Assembly (NCBI RefSeq): GCF_002929335.1
Contig: NZ_PJIL01000014.1
Span: 1-64,000, forward strand
Direction of reading: 5' to 3'
DNA length: 64,000 nucleotides
DNA from: Arthrobacter sp. Y81
GTDB lineage: Bacteria > Actinomycetota > Actinomycetes > Actinomycetales > Micrococcaceae
Below the pieces are notes generated by a model. It saw only the letters and a list, made by a program, of their open reading frames with translations. It did no database searches and was not told where the DNA came from. Of the stretch, positions 33,043 through 41,367 are shown in pieces (position 1 is the stretch's first letter; each line of letters begins with the position of its first letter). The translations under genes and the position numbers were made by a program.

Positions 33043-34728
33043 GTGCAGAACTTCCCAGGAGTAGGCGTCAGCCCCGGCCGCATCATCGGCAACGTCCGCC
33101 AAATGCCCAAACCGATCAGCGAACCGCCGGCAGGCGAACAGCTGTCCGCCGGCGTCACGCCCGAGGACGCAACGGCAGCGCTCAAAGCAGCCTCCCAGGC
33201 CGTCCACGACGAACTGAAGGGCCGCGCCGCACACGCCACCGGAGACGGCAAGGCCGTCCTGGAAGCCACGGCGCTGATGGCCAAGGACACCATGCTGATC
33301 AAGGGCGCAGCCAAACTCGTGGCCCGCGGCCTCTCGACCGAGCGCGCCATCTGGGAATCCGGATCCTCCGTTTCTGAAATGCTTCACAACCTGGGCGGCT
33401 ACATGGCCGAACGCGCCACCGACGTCCTGGACGTCCGCGCCCGCATTGTGGCGGAACTTCGCGGCGTCGCTGCGCCCGGCATTCCCTCCTCCAGCACGCC
33501 CTTTGTGCTCGTGGCCGAGGACCTGGCGCCGGCCGACACCGCAACCCTCGACCCGAACAAGGTCCTGGCACTCGTCACTGCGGGCGGCGGCCCCCAGTCC
33601 CACACCGCCATCATTGCGCGTTCGCTTGGCTTGCCTGCGGTGGTGGCTGCCGTGGGCGTGGACGAGCTCCCGGACGGCACGGAGGTCTACGTGGACGGCG
33701 CCGCGGGCACCATCACGTCTGATCCCGACGACTCGCTGCGTGCCGCAGCGGATGCCTGGGCGGCCACGGCTTCCCTGCTGGCCGAGTTCAGCGGCACGGG
33801 CACGACGGCGGACGGTCACCTGGTGCCCCTCCTCGCCAACGTTGGCGGCGGCAAGGACGCGGTGGCGGCCGCCAAGCTGGGCGCCCAGGGCGTGGGCCTG
33901 TTCCGCACCGAATTCTGCTTCCTGGAACGGGACTCCGAGCCCACCGTGGAGGAACAGGCCGCGGCCTACAAGAGCGTATTTGATGCGTTCCCTGGCAAGA
34001 AGGTGGTTCTGCGCACCCTCGATGCCGGCGCCGACAAGCCCCTTCCCTTCCTTACCGACTCCACGGAGCCCAACCCGGCTCTGGGCGTCCGCGGCTACCG
34101 CACGGACTTCACCACGCCCGGCGTCCTGGACCGCCAACTGGAAGCCATCGCCCTGGCCGAGAAACAGTCCGAAGCAGACGTGTGGGTCATGGCTCCGATG
34201 ATCTCGACGGCGGAAGAAGCGGCCCGGTTCGCCTCCATGTGCGCCGACGCCGGCATCAAGACCCCCGGCGTGATGGTGGAAGTCCCGTCCGCAGCGCTGA
34301 CAGCCGAGGCCATCCTGCGCGAAGTGGGCTTCGCCAGCCTGGGCACCAACGACCTCACCCAGTACGCCATGGCCGCCGACCGTCAGCTAGGTCCGCTGGC
34401 GGCACTCAACACTCCGTGGCAGCCGGCCGTGCTCCGCCTTGTCGGCCTCACCGTCGAAGGGTCACGGGCCGAAGGTCACAACAAGCCCGTTGGCGTCTGC
34501 GGCGAGGCAGCGGCGGACCCCGCCCTCGCCGTCGTACTGACCGGCCTCGGCGTTACCACCCTGTCCATGACCGCACGCTCGCTCGCGGCCGTGGCCGCGG
34601 TGCTCAAGACCGTCACCCTGGCCGAAGCGCAGCAACTGGCCAAGCTGGCCCTCTCCGCACCGAGCGCCACCGAGGCCCGGGCCTGGGTGCGCGAAAAGCT
34701 GCCCGTACTCAACGAACTCGGCCTCTAA
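33043..34728 (+). CDS. ptsI: Phosphoenolpyruvate-protein phosphotransferase (PTS enzyme I)
   Basis: A 561-residue enzyme I, which takes phosphate from PEP and passes it to HPr. The N-terminal region starts VGVSPGRIIG. The phosphohistidine is in GGGPQSHTAIIARSLGLPAVV (His codon 33601, residue 187). The C-terminal PEP-binding half has GVGLFRTEFCFLER, LGVRGYRTDF, SLGTNDLTQYAMAADR and the catalytic cysteine in VGVCGEAAADP (about residue 486). The GTG start follows AGGACC. It is followed by ptsH after 38 bases, and together they energise the mannitol EII and any other PTS permease in the cell. Confidence 0.94.
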   Translation: MQNFPGVGVSPGRIIGNVRQMPKPISEPPAGEQLSAGVTPEDATAALKAASQAVHDELKGRAAHATGDGKAVLEATALMAKDTMLIKGAAKLVARGLSTERAIWESGSSVSEMLHNLGGYMAERATDVLDVRARIVAELRGVAAPGIPSSSTPFVLVAEDLAPADTATLDPNKVLALVTAGGGPQSHTAIIARSLGLPAVVAAVGVDELPDGTEVYVDGAAGTITSDPDDSLRAAADAWAATASLLAEFSGTGTTADGHLVPLLANVGGGKDAVAAAKLGAQGVGLFRTEFCFLERDSEPTVEEQAAAYKSVFDAFPGKKVVLRTLDAGADKPLPFLTDSTEPNPALGVRGYRTDFTTPGVLDRQLEAIALAEKQSEADVWVMAPMISTAEEAARFASMCADAGIKTPGVMVEVPSAALTAEAILREVGFASLGTNDLTQYAMAADRQLGPLAALNTPWQPAVLRLVGLTVEGSRAEGHNKPVGVCGEAAADPALAVVLTGLGVTTLSMTARSLAAVAAVLKTVTLAEAQQLAKLALSAPSATEARAWVREKLPVLNELGL

Positions 34729-34766
34729 CCGCCGCCGCCCACCGCCGAAACCCATCAGGAGAAGTA

Positions 34767-35045
34767 ATGCCCGAACGTACCGCAACCATCGCCAGCCGCT
34801 CCGGACTCCATGCCCGCCCTGCCGCACTATTCGCCGAAGCGGCAGGCAATGCCGGCGTTGAGGTCACCATTTCCATGCAGGGCGAACCCGCGGACGAGGC
34901 CCTCGACGCCGCCAGCATCCTTTCGCTCATGACGCTGGGGGCGGCCAAGGGAGACGTCGTGGTGCTGCGGGCCGACGGCGACGGCGCCGACCAGGCGCTG
35001 GATGCGTTGGTCACCCTTTTGGAGACCGACCTCGACGCCGAATAG
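34767..35045 (+). CDS. ptsH: Phosphocarrier protein HPr
   Basis: A 92-residue HPr. The phosphorylated histidine is His15 in SRSGLHARPAA, and the segment AASILSLMTLGAAKGDVVVL matches the regulatory-serine helix (the Ser46 equivalent is about residue 50). ATG 34767 has CAGGAGA at good spacing. It is the last gene of the ptsI-ptsH pair. Whether HPr kinase acts on that serine in this group is doubtful, since actinobacteria generally lack it. Confidence 0.95.
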   Translation: MPERTATIASRSGLHARPAALFAEAAGNAGVEVTISMQGEPADEALDAASILSLMTLGAAKGDVVVLRADGDGADQALDALVTLLETDLDAE

Positions 35046-35094
35046 CGCGGCGGCCGGGAAGAGGGCGCGGCAGTGAACGCGGAAGGCTGAGGCG

Positions 35095-35988
35095 ATGGCT
35101 TCCATGGACGGAACCGTGGCGCTGGTGACAGGCGCGGCGAGCGGCCTGGGAAATGCTGTGGCAACCGGCCTTGCGCGCGAAGGCGCCTTGGTCGTGGTGG
35201 TCGGGCGCTCCACAGCGCGGGCGGAAGAGGCGATAAAGGGCATTCGCCTGCTCGTCCCTGCCGCCCTGCTTGAGCCACTGGCCTGTGACCTCTCAGTCCA
35301 GTCCTCGATCCGTACGGCGGCGGCTGAGTTCCTGTCCCGCCATGACAGGCTGGACGTGCTCGTCAACGCAGCGGGTGTGTTTCGCAAGGAGCGCCAGGTG
35401 ACCCCCGACGGGCTCGAACTGACCTTCGCCACCAACGTGATGGCCTACTTCCTGCTGACCAACCTCCTGCTGGACGCGCTCAAACACGCCGCCGTCACAG
35501 GAGGATCCACGGGGACTGCGGACCGGCCGGCCGCGCCGGCGCGCACGCCCCGCATCGTGAATATCGCATCCAAATACGGCAACACCAAACTCCACTTCGA
35601 CGACCTCCAAACTGCGAAAGGGCGGTATAGCTACCTACGCTCAACGCCGCCCACCATGCTGGCCCGCGTTCTCCTCACCCAAGAGTTCGCTGAGCGCCTG
35701 CGCGGCTCGGACGTGGTGGCGAATGCCGTCCACCCGGGACTGGTGAAGAACACGTCGTTGCTGCAAGACGTCGGGGGCCCTTTCCGCTGGATCACGAACA
35801 CCTTCGGTGCACCGGCCGAGAAGGCGGCCGACACAGCGCTCTGGCTCGCCACCTCAAGGGAAGCAGGGGCGGTCTCCGGAAAGCTCTGGGCAAAGCGCAG
35901 GGAGCTCCCCACACCCGGCATGGGATCGGACTCCGAAGTCCGCACTCGGCTGTGGGACGAATGCTCGCATCTGGCCGGGCTACCGTGA
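35095..35988 (+). CDS. SDR-family oxidoreductase with a degenerate active site
   Basis: A 297-residue short-chain dehydrogenase of the retinol-dehydrogenase-like group. The cofactor motif TGAASGLG is at about 12-19, followed by LVNAAGVFRKE (NAAG motif), FATNVMAYFLLTNLLL and IVNIASKYG. The expected YxxxK is not intact: the region reads YSYLRSTPPTMLARVLLTQEF, where relatives have YxxSKLxN, so the catalytic lysine seems to be missing and a few residues inserted. The cofactor side looks normal. It starts 49 bases after ptsH and may be co-transcribed, although its function seems unrelated. Confidence 0.75.
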   Translation: MASMDGTVALVTGAASGLGNAVATGLAREGALVVVVGRSTARAEEAIKGIRLLVPAALLEPLACDLSVQSSIRTAAAEFLSRHDRLDVLVNAAGVFRKERQVTPDGLELTFATNVMAYFLLTNLLLDALKHAAVTGGSTGTADRPAAPARTPRIVNIASKYGNTKLHFDDLQTAKGRYSYLRSTPPTMLARVLLTQEFAERLRGSDVVANAVHPGLVKNTSLLQDVGGPFRWITNTFGAPAEKAADTALWLATSREAGAVSGKLWAKRRELPTPGMGSDSEVRTRLWDECSHLAGLP

Positions 35989-36024
35989 AATTGTGCCAGG
36001 TCCGGCGGAACGGGAACCAGGAAC

Positions 36025-37035
36025 TCAGGGCTGGGCCGGTTGGCCGACGGTGGCCGTAACGAATCCGGCCGGGGATTGCCGCCGTCGGGTTTCGGACCCG
36101 AAGTTGCGGTGCTCCTCAAGGTTCAAGCCGAAGGCTGCCACGAATTCCGTGGCGCTGTCTCTGGCCGGAGGCGTGTTGTCGATCCCGAAAGTGAGCGGCT
36201 CTCCCACGAACTTCGCCGCGGCACGGGCGTAGCGCATGAAGGGCGATCGGGACGCGATGGTGTCGGCGGAGAAGTAGTCAAAGGCGACGACGCTGCCTGG
36301 AGCTGTCCCGGCGATCCGGCGAAGCGTGTCCTCCACGGATGCACGGTCCAGATACATGGTTACCGCTTCCCAGAGGAAGAACGCGCGTCTGGCCGGGTCG
36401 AAGCCAGCCGCGACGAGCCTCTCGAACCAGTCCTCGGCCTGAAAGTCGGTGGACACGTACGTGGACAGGTGTGTTGAGAGGCCCGCCTTCTTCAACATCC
36501 TGAGCTTGAATGCCTGCGTTGCGGGCCGATCGATCTCGAAGCACCGCACGTGGTCTTCCGGGGACAGACGGTAGACACGGGTGTCGAAGCCGGCGCCGAG
36601 GATGACGAGCTGGTTGATGGTTGGGAGGTGCCGGCCCAGGGCCGCGTCGTAGAAGCTTGTCCGCGCTGTTTGCTGATGGCGCACCGGGGGCTCGCCCTTG
36701 TACGGGTAGCGGTAGATTCGGGGAACGTAGCCGGTCAGGAGATGGCCCGCCATAGTGGGGGCGGTCTCCAGGCGGAAGGCTGTCCGGGAAACATTGGGCA
36801 TCACCATCAACAGCCGGGCGGCGGGCTCATCCGGCCTCGTCCCCAGCCGGTGCTGCATGTAGCGGGTGTAGAGCGAAGCGAGCAGGGTCGCCGATACAGC
36901 AGTCTGCCGGCTATAGACGAGCAGCTTCGGGACGCCCCACAGATAAGCCACGATCCCCACCGGCAGGAGTGCCACCTGGATCACGCGAAACAAGGCAGCC
37001 GCACGCAGAACGGACATACCGCGCATTTCCCGCAT
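36025..37035 (-). CDS. Class I SAM-dependent methyltransferase, LCMT/SAV2177 type
   Basis: A 336-residue methyltransferase. Its SAM-binding motif INQLVILGAGFDTRVYRL (about 143-160) and the acidic loop RCFEIDRPATQAFKLRMLKKAG match the leucine-carboxyl-methyltransferase-like family of actinobacteria. An N-terminal hydrophobic stretch (about 15-40) may anchor or simply pack the protein. RAFFLWEAVTMYLDRASVEDTLRRI is the family's later conserved helix. Substrates are mostly unknown. ATG 37035 follows GGGAG; GTG 37053 and ATG 37017 are alternatives. Convergent with the SDR gene, 36 bases apart. Confidence 0.78.
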   Translation of the reverse strand: MREMRGMSVLRAAALFRVIQVALLPVGIVAYLWGVPKLLVYSRQTAVSATLLASLYTRYMQHRLGTRPDEPAARLLMVMPNVSRTAFRLETAPTMAGHLLTGYVPRIYRYPYKGEPPVRHQQTARTSFYDAALGRHLPTINQLVILGAGFDTRVYRLSPEDHVRCFEIDRPATQAFKLRMLKKAGLSTHLSTYVSTDFQAEDWFERLVAAGFDPARRAFFLWEAVTMYLDRASVEDTLRRIAGTAPGSVVAFDYFSADTIASRSPFMRYARAAAKFVGEPLTFGIDNTPPARDSATEFVAAFGLNLEEHRNFGSETRRRQSPAGFVTATVGQPAQP

Positions 37036-37205
37036 TCGCCCCGCTCCCTCCACGCGCCCGGGTTTATGCTCCTCCGGTCGGCACCGCCGGTCAACTAGTT
37101 GAGCCTGGGCGCCGCGTTCGCACCGACCAGATGATTACTGCCAATGGGCCGTGCATTCTTCGCGTGCTGCGGCTGCGGTCGCGCCTTCGACGGCGGTGCG
37201 GGCGT

Positions 37206-37211
37206 TAGGAT
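37206..37211 (+). promoter_or_regulatory. Predicted -10 box for the excisionase-like gene
   Basis: TAGGAT, six bases before ATG 37218; leaderless spacing. Confidence 0.45.
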
Positions 37212-37217
37212 TTCCGC

Positions 37218-37607
37218 ATGGCATTGATTGCTCCCCGCGTGACGGCCGGGCTCCCCGGCGACGAAGCCCTGAAACTGAAGCATGCGCTCAACGGCAGCCA
37301 CGACATCACCGTGTTTGTGGACGGCACGGTTCACCGGCTGCCGCCCCAGGCGCGGGACGCCGTCGTGGACCTCCTGAGCCGGTTCAGCCGCGGCGAAGCG
37401 GTGACCGTCAGCAGCGTTGAGGAAGTGCTCACCACTTCCCAGGCCGCGGAGCTTGCCGGAATCTCGCACACGTACCTTCGCAATATGACGGACCGCGGCG
37501 AAATTCCGGTGGAGTACCGCGGTACGCACCGGCGGATCCGGTTGGCTGCCATCATGGAATGGCTGGAGACGCAGAAGGCGTCCGACGGCCGCGGCGAGCA
37601 GGTTTGA
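37218..37607 (+). CDS. Excisionase/MerR-like HTH DNA-binding protein
   Basis: A 129-residue protein. The C-terminal half carries an excisionase-type winged HTH: VLTTSQAAELAGISHTYLRNMTDRGEIPVEYRGTHRRIRLAAIMEWLE (about 69-116). The N-terminal half (residues 1-65) is an uncharacterised domain with an ITVFVDGTVHRLPPQARDAV segment. Stand-alone proteins of this kind are often antitoxin-like or transcription factors rather than phage excisionases. No partner toxin is adjacent: the next gene encodes a small membrane protein. A terminator follows the gene. Confidence 0.72.
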   Translation: MALIAPRVTAGLPGDEALKLKHALNGSHDITVFVDGTVHRLPPQARDAVVDLLSRFSRGEAVTVSSVEEVLTTSQAAELAGISHTYLRNMTDRGEIPVEYRGTHRRIRLAAIMEWLETQKASDGRGEQV

Positions 37608-37661
37608 TTTAGCGTGGGTACGCAATTTGTGAAGCAGTGATAAGGATCAAGCAACGATCCC

Positions 37662-37705
37662 GGGTAACCGCCAAAAGCCCCCAAAGGCCGGGGTTACCCT
37701 TTATT
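37662..37705 (+). terminator. Intrinsic terminator after the excisionase-like gene
   Basis: GGGTAACC (37662-37669) pairs with GGTTACCC (37692-37699), with extra GCC/GGC pairs inside, followed by TTTATTT. It ends directly at the start codon of the next gene. Confidence 0.75.
37695..37700 (+). promoter_or_regulatory. Possible -10 box for the small membrane protein gene
   Basis: TACCCT, six bases before GTG 37707, lies inside the right arm of the terminator. If used, terminator and promoter overlap. Confidence 0.3.
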
Positions 37706-37706
37706 T

Positions 37707-37979
37707 GTGGGTAAGTTCAGAGGGTGGCACATCGTGGCGGGGTTCGCCGCCATGCTGCTGACTGCCGCCCTCGGAACGGCCATGGGCCTGAACAACACTG
37801 CCGCCTTTATGGCCAGCTGCGTGGCCTTCGTCGCGGTCTCCAAGGGCATGGAAAGCCACCTTGCCAAGCGCCGCCGGGAAGCTGCCGCCCGCCTTCCGGG
37901 GCAAAGCCAGGGGCAAAACCAGGGCGATTCAGCCAGGGCACTTGACGCCGACAAGTCCGAGCGCGACGGCAGGGCCTGA
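37707..37979 (+). CDS. Small membrane protein, hypothetical
   Basis: A 90-residue protein with two hydrophobic helices (about residues 8-27, WHIVAGFAAMLLTAALGTAMG, and 32-46, AAFMASCVAFVAVSK) and a charged hydrophilic tail rich in Gln, Arg and Asp. No family recognised. GTG 37707 directly follows a terminator T-run with no ribosome site, so either the mRNA is leaderless or translation begins elsewhere. It could be a phage-type small protein or a stress peptide; there is no further evidence. Confidence 0.5.
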   Translation: MGKFRGWHIVAGFAAMLLTAALGTAMGLNNTAAFMASCVAFVAVSKGMESHLAKRRREAAARLPGQSQGQNQGDSARALDADKSERDGRA

Positions 37980-38045
37980 CGGCCGGCGAACGACCATCTG
38001 ATCCGTGGATGGCCATTGACACGGGTCCAGCCGCCTCATCAGACT

Positions 38046-38059
38046 TGTTAGCGATAACA
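38046..38059. promoter_or_regulatory. LacI-family operator upstream of alditol oxidase
   Basis: TGTTAGCGATAACA, arms TGTTA/TAACA with a GCGA centre, close to the TGTTAGCGCTAACA consensus of LacI-type sugar regulators in actinobacteria. It ends 41 bases before the start codon. No LacI gene is in the window. Confidence 0.65.
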
Positions 38060-38099
38060 TACTGCCGATGGCCCGTTGGTCCGGCGCGAAAGGGATCCA

Positions 38100-39428
38100 A
38101 TGCGCACTGAGATCAGCGAAATGGCCGGGCTGACCGGCCACACCGGAACCGGCGGCGCCGCGCCGGAACTGAACTGGGCCGGGAATTACCGCTACACGGC
38201 AGCCGCCATCCACCGGCCGCGCACCCTCGAGGACGTCCAGGACGTCGTGGCCGGCGCCTCGAAAATCCGCGCGCTCGGCTCCCGGCACTCCTTCAACGCC
38301 ATCGCCGACTCCCCCGGGTCCCTGATCTCGCTCGAAGACCTGGACCCCGGGATCCGCATCGACCCCGCAGCGCGGACCGTCACGGTCTCCGGCGGAACCC
38401 GCTACGGAACACTCGCGGAAAAGCTGGAATCCAACGGCTATGCGCTCCCCAACCTGGCTTCCCTCCCCCACATCTCCATTGCCGGAGCCATCGCAACCGC
38501 AACCCACGGTTCGGGCGATGCCAACGGAAATCTGGCAACCTCCGTCGCCGCGCTGGAAATTGTGGCAGCGGACGGAACCGTCCACCACCTCGGCCGTGGC
38601 AGCTCGCCCGACTTTGACGGCGCCGTCGTCGGCCTCGGCGCGCTGGGCGTCGTCACCAAGGTGACGCTGGACATCGAACCCACGTTCGCGGTGCGGCAGG
38701 ACGTCTTTGAAGCGCTTCCCTGGCAGACGGTGCTGGAGAATTTCGACGCCGCCACCTCCAGCGCCTACAGCGTCAGCCTGTTTACGGACTGGAGCGGCGA
38801 CGCCGTCGCCCAGGCCTGGCTCAAGAGCCGCGTTTCCGGCGCGGCGGCCGCCGAAGCGGCGTTCGCCGGCGGCACTTTCTTCAGCGGCACACGGGCCACC
38901 GTCGCCCGGCATCCGCTGCCCGGCGTCTCCGCCGAGAACTGCACGGAACAGCTCGGTGTCCCCGGACCCTGGTCCGAGCGCCTGGCGCACTTCCGGATGG
39001 CATTTACACCCAGCAGCGGCGATGAACTCCAGAGCGAATTCTTCGTCCGCCGCGAGCACACCGTAGCCGCCATCTCAGAGCTGCGCGCCCTCTCGCCCCG
39101 CATCAGCCCGCTGCTGCACGTCTCGGAAATCCGCACCGTGGCCGCCGACCAGCTGTGGCTCAGCACCGCCTACGGCCAGCACTCCGTGGGGTTCCACTTC
39201 ACCTGGAAGCAACGGCAGGCGGAAGTGGAGGAACTGCTCCCTGCGATGGAGGAGGCGCTGGCACCGTTCAACGCGCGGCCGCACTGGGGCAAGCTGTTCC
39301 ATGCGGAGGCTGACTCCGTGGCCGCGCTCTACCCGCGCTTTGCCGACTTCAAGGACCTCGCGGAACGGATGGACCCGGAGCACAAATTCCGCAACGAATT
39401 CCTGGCCCGGAAGGTCTTCGGCAAGTAG
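38100..39428 (+). CDS. aldO: Alditol (xylitol) oxidase, FAD-dependent
   Basis: A 442-residue VAO-family flavoprotein oxidising polyols such as xylitol or sorbitol with oxygen, giving the aldose and H2O2. It closely follows Streptomyces AldO: NWAGNYRYTA at the start, then GSRHSFNAIAD with the histidine that covalently holds FAD (about residue 63), LPNLASLPHISIAGAIATAT, HGSG, YSVSLFTDW, ENCTEQLGVPGPW, AFTPSSGDELQSEFFV, HFTWKQ and RPHWGKLFH. The last block includes substrate-binding residues in AldO. ATG 38100 has AAAGGGA upstream. A LacI-type operator just before it fits polyol induction. Confidence 0.85.
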   Translation: MRTEISEMAGLTGHTGTGGAAPELNWAGNYRYTAAAIHRPRTLEDVQDVVAGASKIRALGSRHSFNAIADSPGSLISLEDLDPGIRIDPAARTVTVSGGTRYGTLAEKLESNGYALPNLASLPHISIAGAIATATHGSGDANGNLATSVAALEIVAADGTVHHLGRGSSPDFDGAVVGLGALGVVTKVTLDIEPTFAVRQDVFEALPWQTVLENFDAATSSAYSVSLFTDWSGDAVAQAWLKSRVSGAAAAEAAFAGGTFFSGTRATVARHPLPGVSAENCTEQLGVPGPWSERLAHFRMAFTPSSGDELQSEFFVRREHTVAAISELRALSPRISPLLHVSEIRTVAADQLWLSTAYGQHSVGFHFTWKQRQAEVEELLPAMEEALAPFNARPHWGKLFHAEADSVAALYPRFADFKDLAERMDPEHKFRNEFLARKVFGK

Positions 39429-39429
39429 C

Positions 39430-39728
39430 CGGTTCCCGGCTAGCGCCCCAGAGTCGCTGTCGCGCCGTGGTGGGAGAAAGTTGTCCTCGCGTCGCCTTAG
39501 TCTCTGGCACTTGGAACGTTTCCGGGCGGATTATGGAGGTGTCTGTCACGGTCGACGCCGGTCGATCTTTGGTGCTGCAGCAGAGCCTGCCGGCTAGCGT
39601 GGCGCGGAGGACTTCCACGGGAACCGTGGATTGTTGCCTTGGAGCACGAGTGTTAGATTCCTGAATTTTCCCTGTCCTCCCCGCGGCAGACACCAGTTAG
39701 CCAGGTCAAGGTGTCAGGAGGAACAGTC
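39430..39728 (+). ncRNA. IS110 left-end non-coding region, candidate bridge RNA
   Basis: About 300 bases without a gene precede the IS110 transposase start. IS110-group elements carry a structured bridge RNA in this position, between the left end and the transposase. Here the stretch from about 39500 holds a clear hairpin (CCACGG-GAA-CCGTGG, 39615-39629) and other pairing potential. The element's exact left end was not found. The RNA call is by analogy; no covariance model was run. Confidence 0.35.
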
Positions 39729-40030
39729 ATGGATATCGTGCACGAACGGGCAGCCGGCTTGGACATTTCCAAGCGCGACGCCAAGGTCTGTCTCCGGCTG
39801 CCCGGGCAACGGGCCGGGACCTACACCTCCATGGTTACCACCTGGGGTGCGACCACGACGCAGATCCTTGAGCTACGGGACTTCCTCGAACACGAGCACG
39901 TCACGACACTCGTGATGGAAGCGACCAGCGATTACTGGAAACCTTTCTACTACCTTCTCGAAGAGACGCTGCCGGTGATGCTGGTCAATGCCAAGGCCGC
40001 CCGGAACATCCCGGGCCGCAAAACCGACGT
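39729..40030 (+). pseudogene. IS110-family transposase, N-terminal part (interrupted)
   Basis: The first 100 codons of an IS110 (DEDD) transposase. It begins MDIVHERAAGLDISKRDAK with the first catalytic Asp in GLDISK, continues with the Glu in TLVMEATSDYWKPF, and reaches the third catalytic residue in GRKTDV. There the frame is cut by an inserted element. ATG 39729 has AGGAGG upstream. Removing the insertion (40031-43911) joins this exactly to the C-terminal part at VSDAAWLAQLG, giving an intact transposase of about 412 residues. Confidence 0.88.
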
Positions 40031-40043
40031 GTTAACCGAACTA
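40026..40043. other. Left junction (att-like site) of the inserted recombinase element
   Basis: GACGT at 40026-40030 is repeated at the right junction. After five further bases comes CCGAACTA (40036-40043), the inverted copy of TAGTTCGG near the right end. Confidence 0.7.
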
Positions 40044-40104
40044 GCCGGACCAACGTCGGGGAACCGCAGGCGGCGCCGGTTTGCATCGGCTAGGTTCTGT
40101 TCTC

Positions 40105-41367
40105 ATGGTCAACGAAGAGCACATTCCGCGGGTACTGTCCGAGCTGGTGGTGCCGCCATCGGGTGCGCTGAAGACCACCGGCAATCCCTTCGAACCGTAT
40201 CGGCTCGTTGACGGCGCCGGAGAGACGATAGGGCCGGCGGCGGCCTTCTTCGCCGAGCTGGTGGCCTGCGGACGGCCGGCGACGACGCTGCGGTCATATG
40301 GCATGGACTTGTTGCGCTGGTTTCGATTCCTCTCGGCCCTCGAGCTGGTGTGGGATCAGGCAACCCAGGTCGAAGCACGTGATTTCTGCCGCTGGCTGCA
40401 GGTGACGCTCAAGCCGGTGCTGCCGCATTGGCGATACCCCGATGGCGGCGGCCCGGGTTCCGACGCGGCACCCGGAGCGGCTAGGGAGATCCCGGGGCCA
40501 GGCAAGGCCCCGGGCGGCGACCGGTATGCCGCGGTAACCGTTGCGCATTGCGAGAGCGTGCTGCGTGGCTTCTACGACTTCCACTTGGAAGCTGGCACCG
40601 GCCCGATGCTCAACCCGTTCCCCCTGGCCCGTGCCCGTGGAGGCACCCGGGCGCGGGCGCATCACAACCCGATGGAACCGTTTTCGGGGCAGCGCCGCGG
40701 CCGCTATCGGCCCAAGGTCGTGACCCGGGCTCCACGGGCGATCCCAGATGACCAGTTCGATCGGTTGTTCGCCCGGCTGGGGTCGCATCGGGACCGGGCC
40801 CTGGTCGCGTTCTGGGTCTCGACCGGTGCCCGGGCCTCGGAGCTGCTGGGGGCCACGGTGGCTGACGTTGATCCCGGGCAGCAATTGATCACCGTGCTGC
40901 GCAAGGGCACCGGTGCGTTACAGCCGTTGCCTGCCGCGCCGGACGCGTTCGTCTGGCTGCGTCTCTATCAAACACAAGTGTCGGACCTGGTTCCACCGGG
41001 CAGGGATGAACCATTGTGGTGGACATTGCGCCGCCCGTTCCGTGCCTTGACCTATGACGCGGCGCGGGCGATGTTCGATCGGGCCAATGCATCGCTGGGC
41101 ACGGACTGGTCCCTGCACGACCTTCGCCACACGGCCGCCTACCGGATGGCCCAGGATCCGAAGATGCCGTTGACCGACGTCCAATGGGTCCTGGGTCATG
41201 CATTTTTGTCGACCACGCAGCGGTATTTGAACCCTGTGACCGAGGACGTGATTGCCGGAGTGCTTGCTTTTCATGCCCGCCAGCTCCTGCGTGACCCGGT
41301 ACCCACGCCTGCACCCGGTTATCGGCCCGAGAGCCTGCAGATCCTCTTCGGAGGGAACCAGCCATGA
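40105..41367 (+). CDS. Tyrosine recombinase A (TnpA-like)
   Basis: A 420-residue tyrosine-type recombinase. After a core-binding N-terminal domain (about 30-170, with a Gly/Pro-rich insertion near 110-140) the catalytic set is complete: Arg in STGARASELLGATVADVD, Lys in VLRKGTGALQPLP, H-x-x-R in SLHDLRHTAAYRM, His in WVLGHAFLSTT, and the nucleophile in QRYLNPVTE. ATG 40105 is eight bases after TAGGTT, a possible -10. The stop overlaps the next gene by four bases (ATGA), so the two recombinases are made together, presumably as partners in a heteromeric recombination complex. Confidence 0.88.
   Translation: MVNEEHIPRVLSELVVPPSGALKTTGNPFEPYRLVDGAGETIGPAAAFFAELVACGRPATTLRSYGMDLLRWFRFLSALELVWDQATQVEARDFCRWLQVTLKPVLPHWRYPDGGGPGSDAAPGAAREIPGPGKAPGGDRYAAVTVAHCESVLRGFYDFHLEAGTGPMLNPFPLARARGGTRARAHHNPMEPFSGQRRGRYRPKVVTRAPRAIPDDQFDRLFARLGSHRDRALVAFWVSTGARASELLGATVADVDPGQQLITVLRKGTGALQPLPAAPDAFVWLRLYQTQVSDLVPPGRDEPLWWTLRRPFRALTYDAARAMFDRANASLGTDWSLHDLRHTAAYRMAQDPKMPLTDVQWVLGHAFLSTTQRYLNPVTEDVIAGVLAFHARQLLRDPVPTPAPGYRPESLQILFGGNQP

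Noticed and set aside
37218..37979. Toxin-antitoxin pair (HTH protein plus small membrane protein)
   Set aside because: A terminator with a T-run separates the genes and they do not overlap; there is no sign of co-expression.
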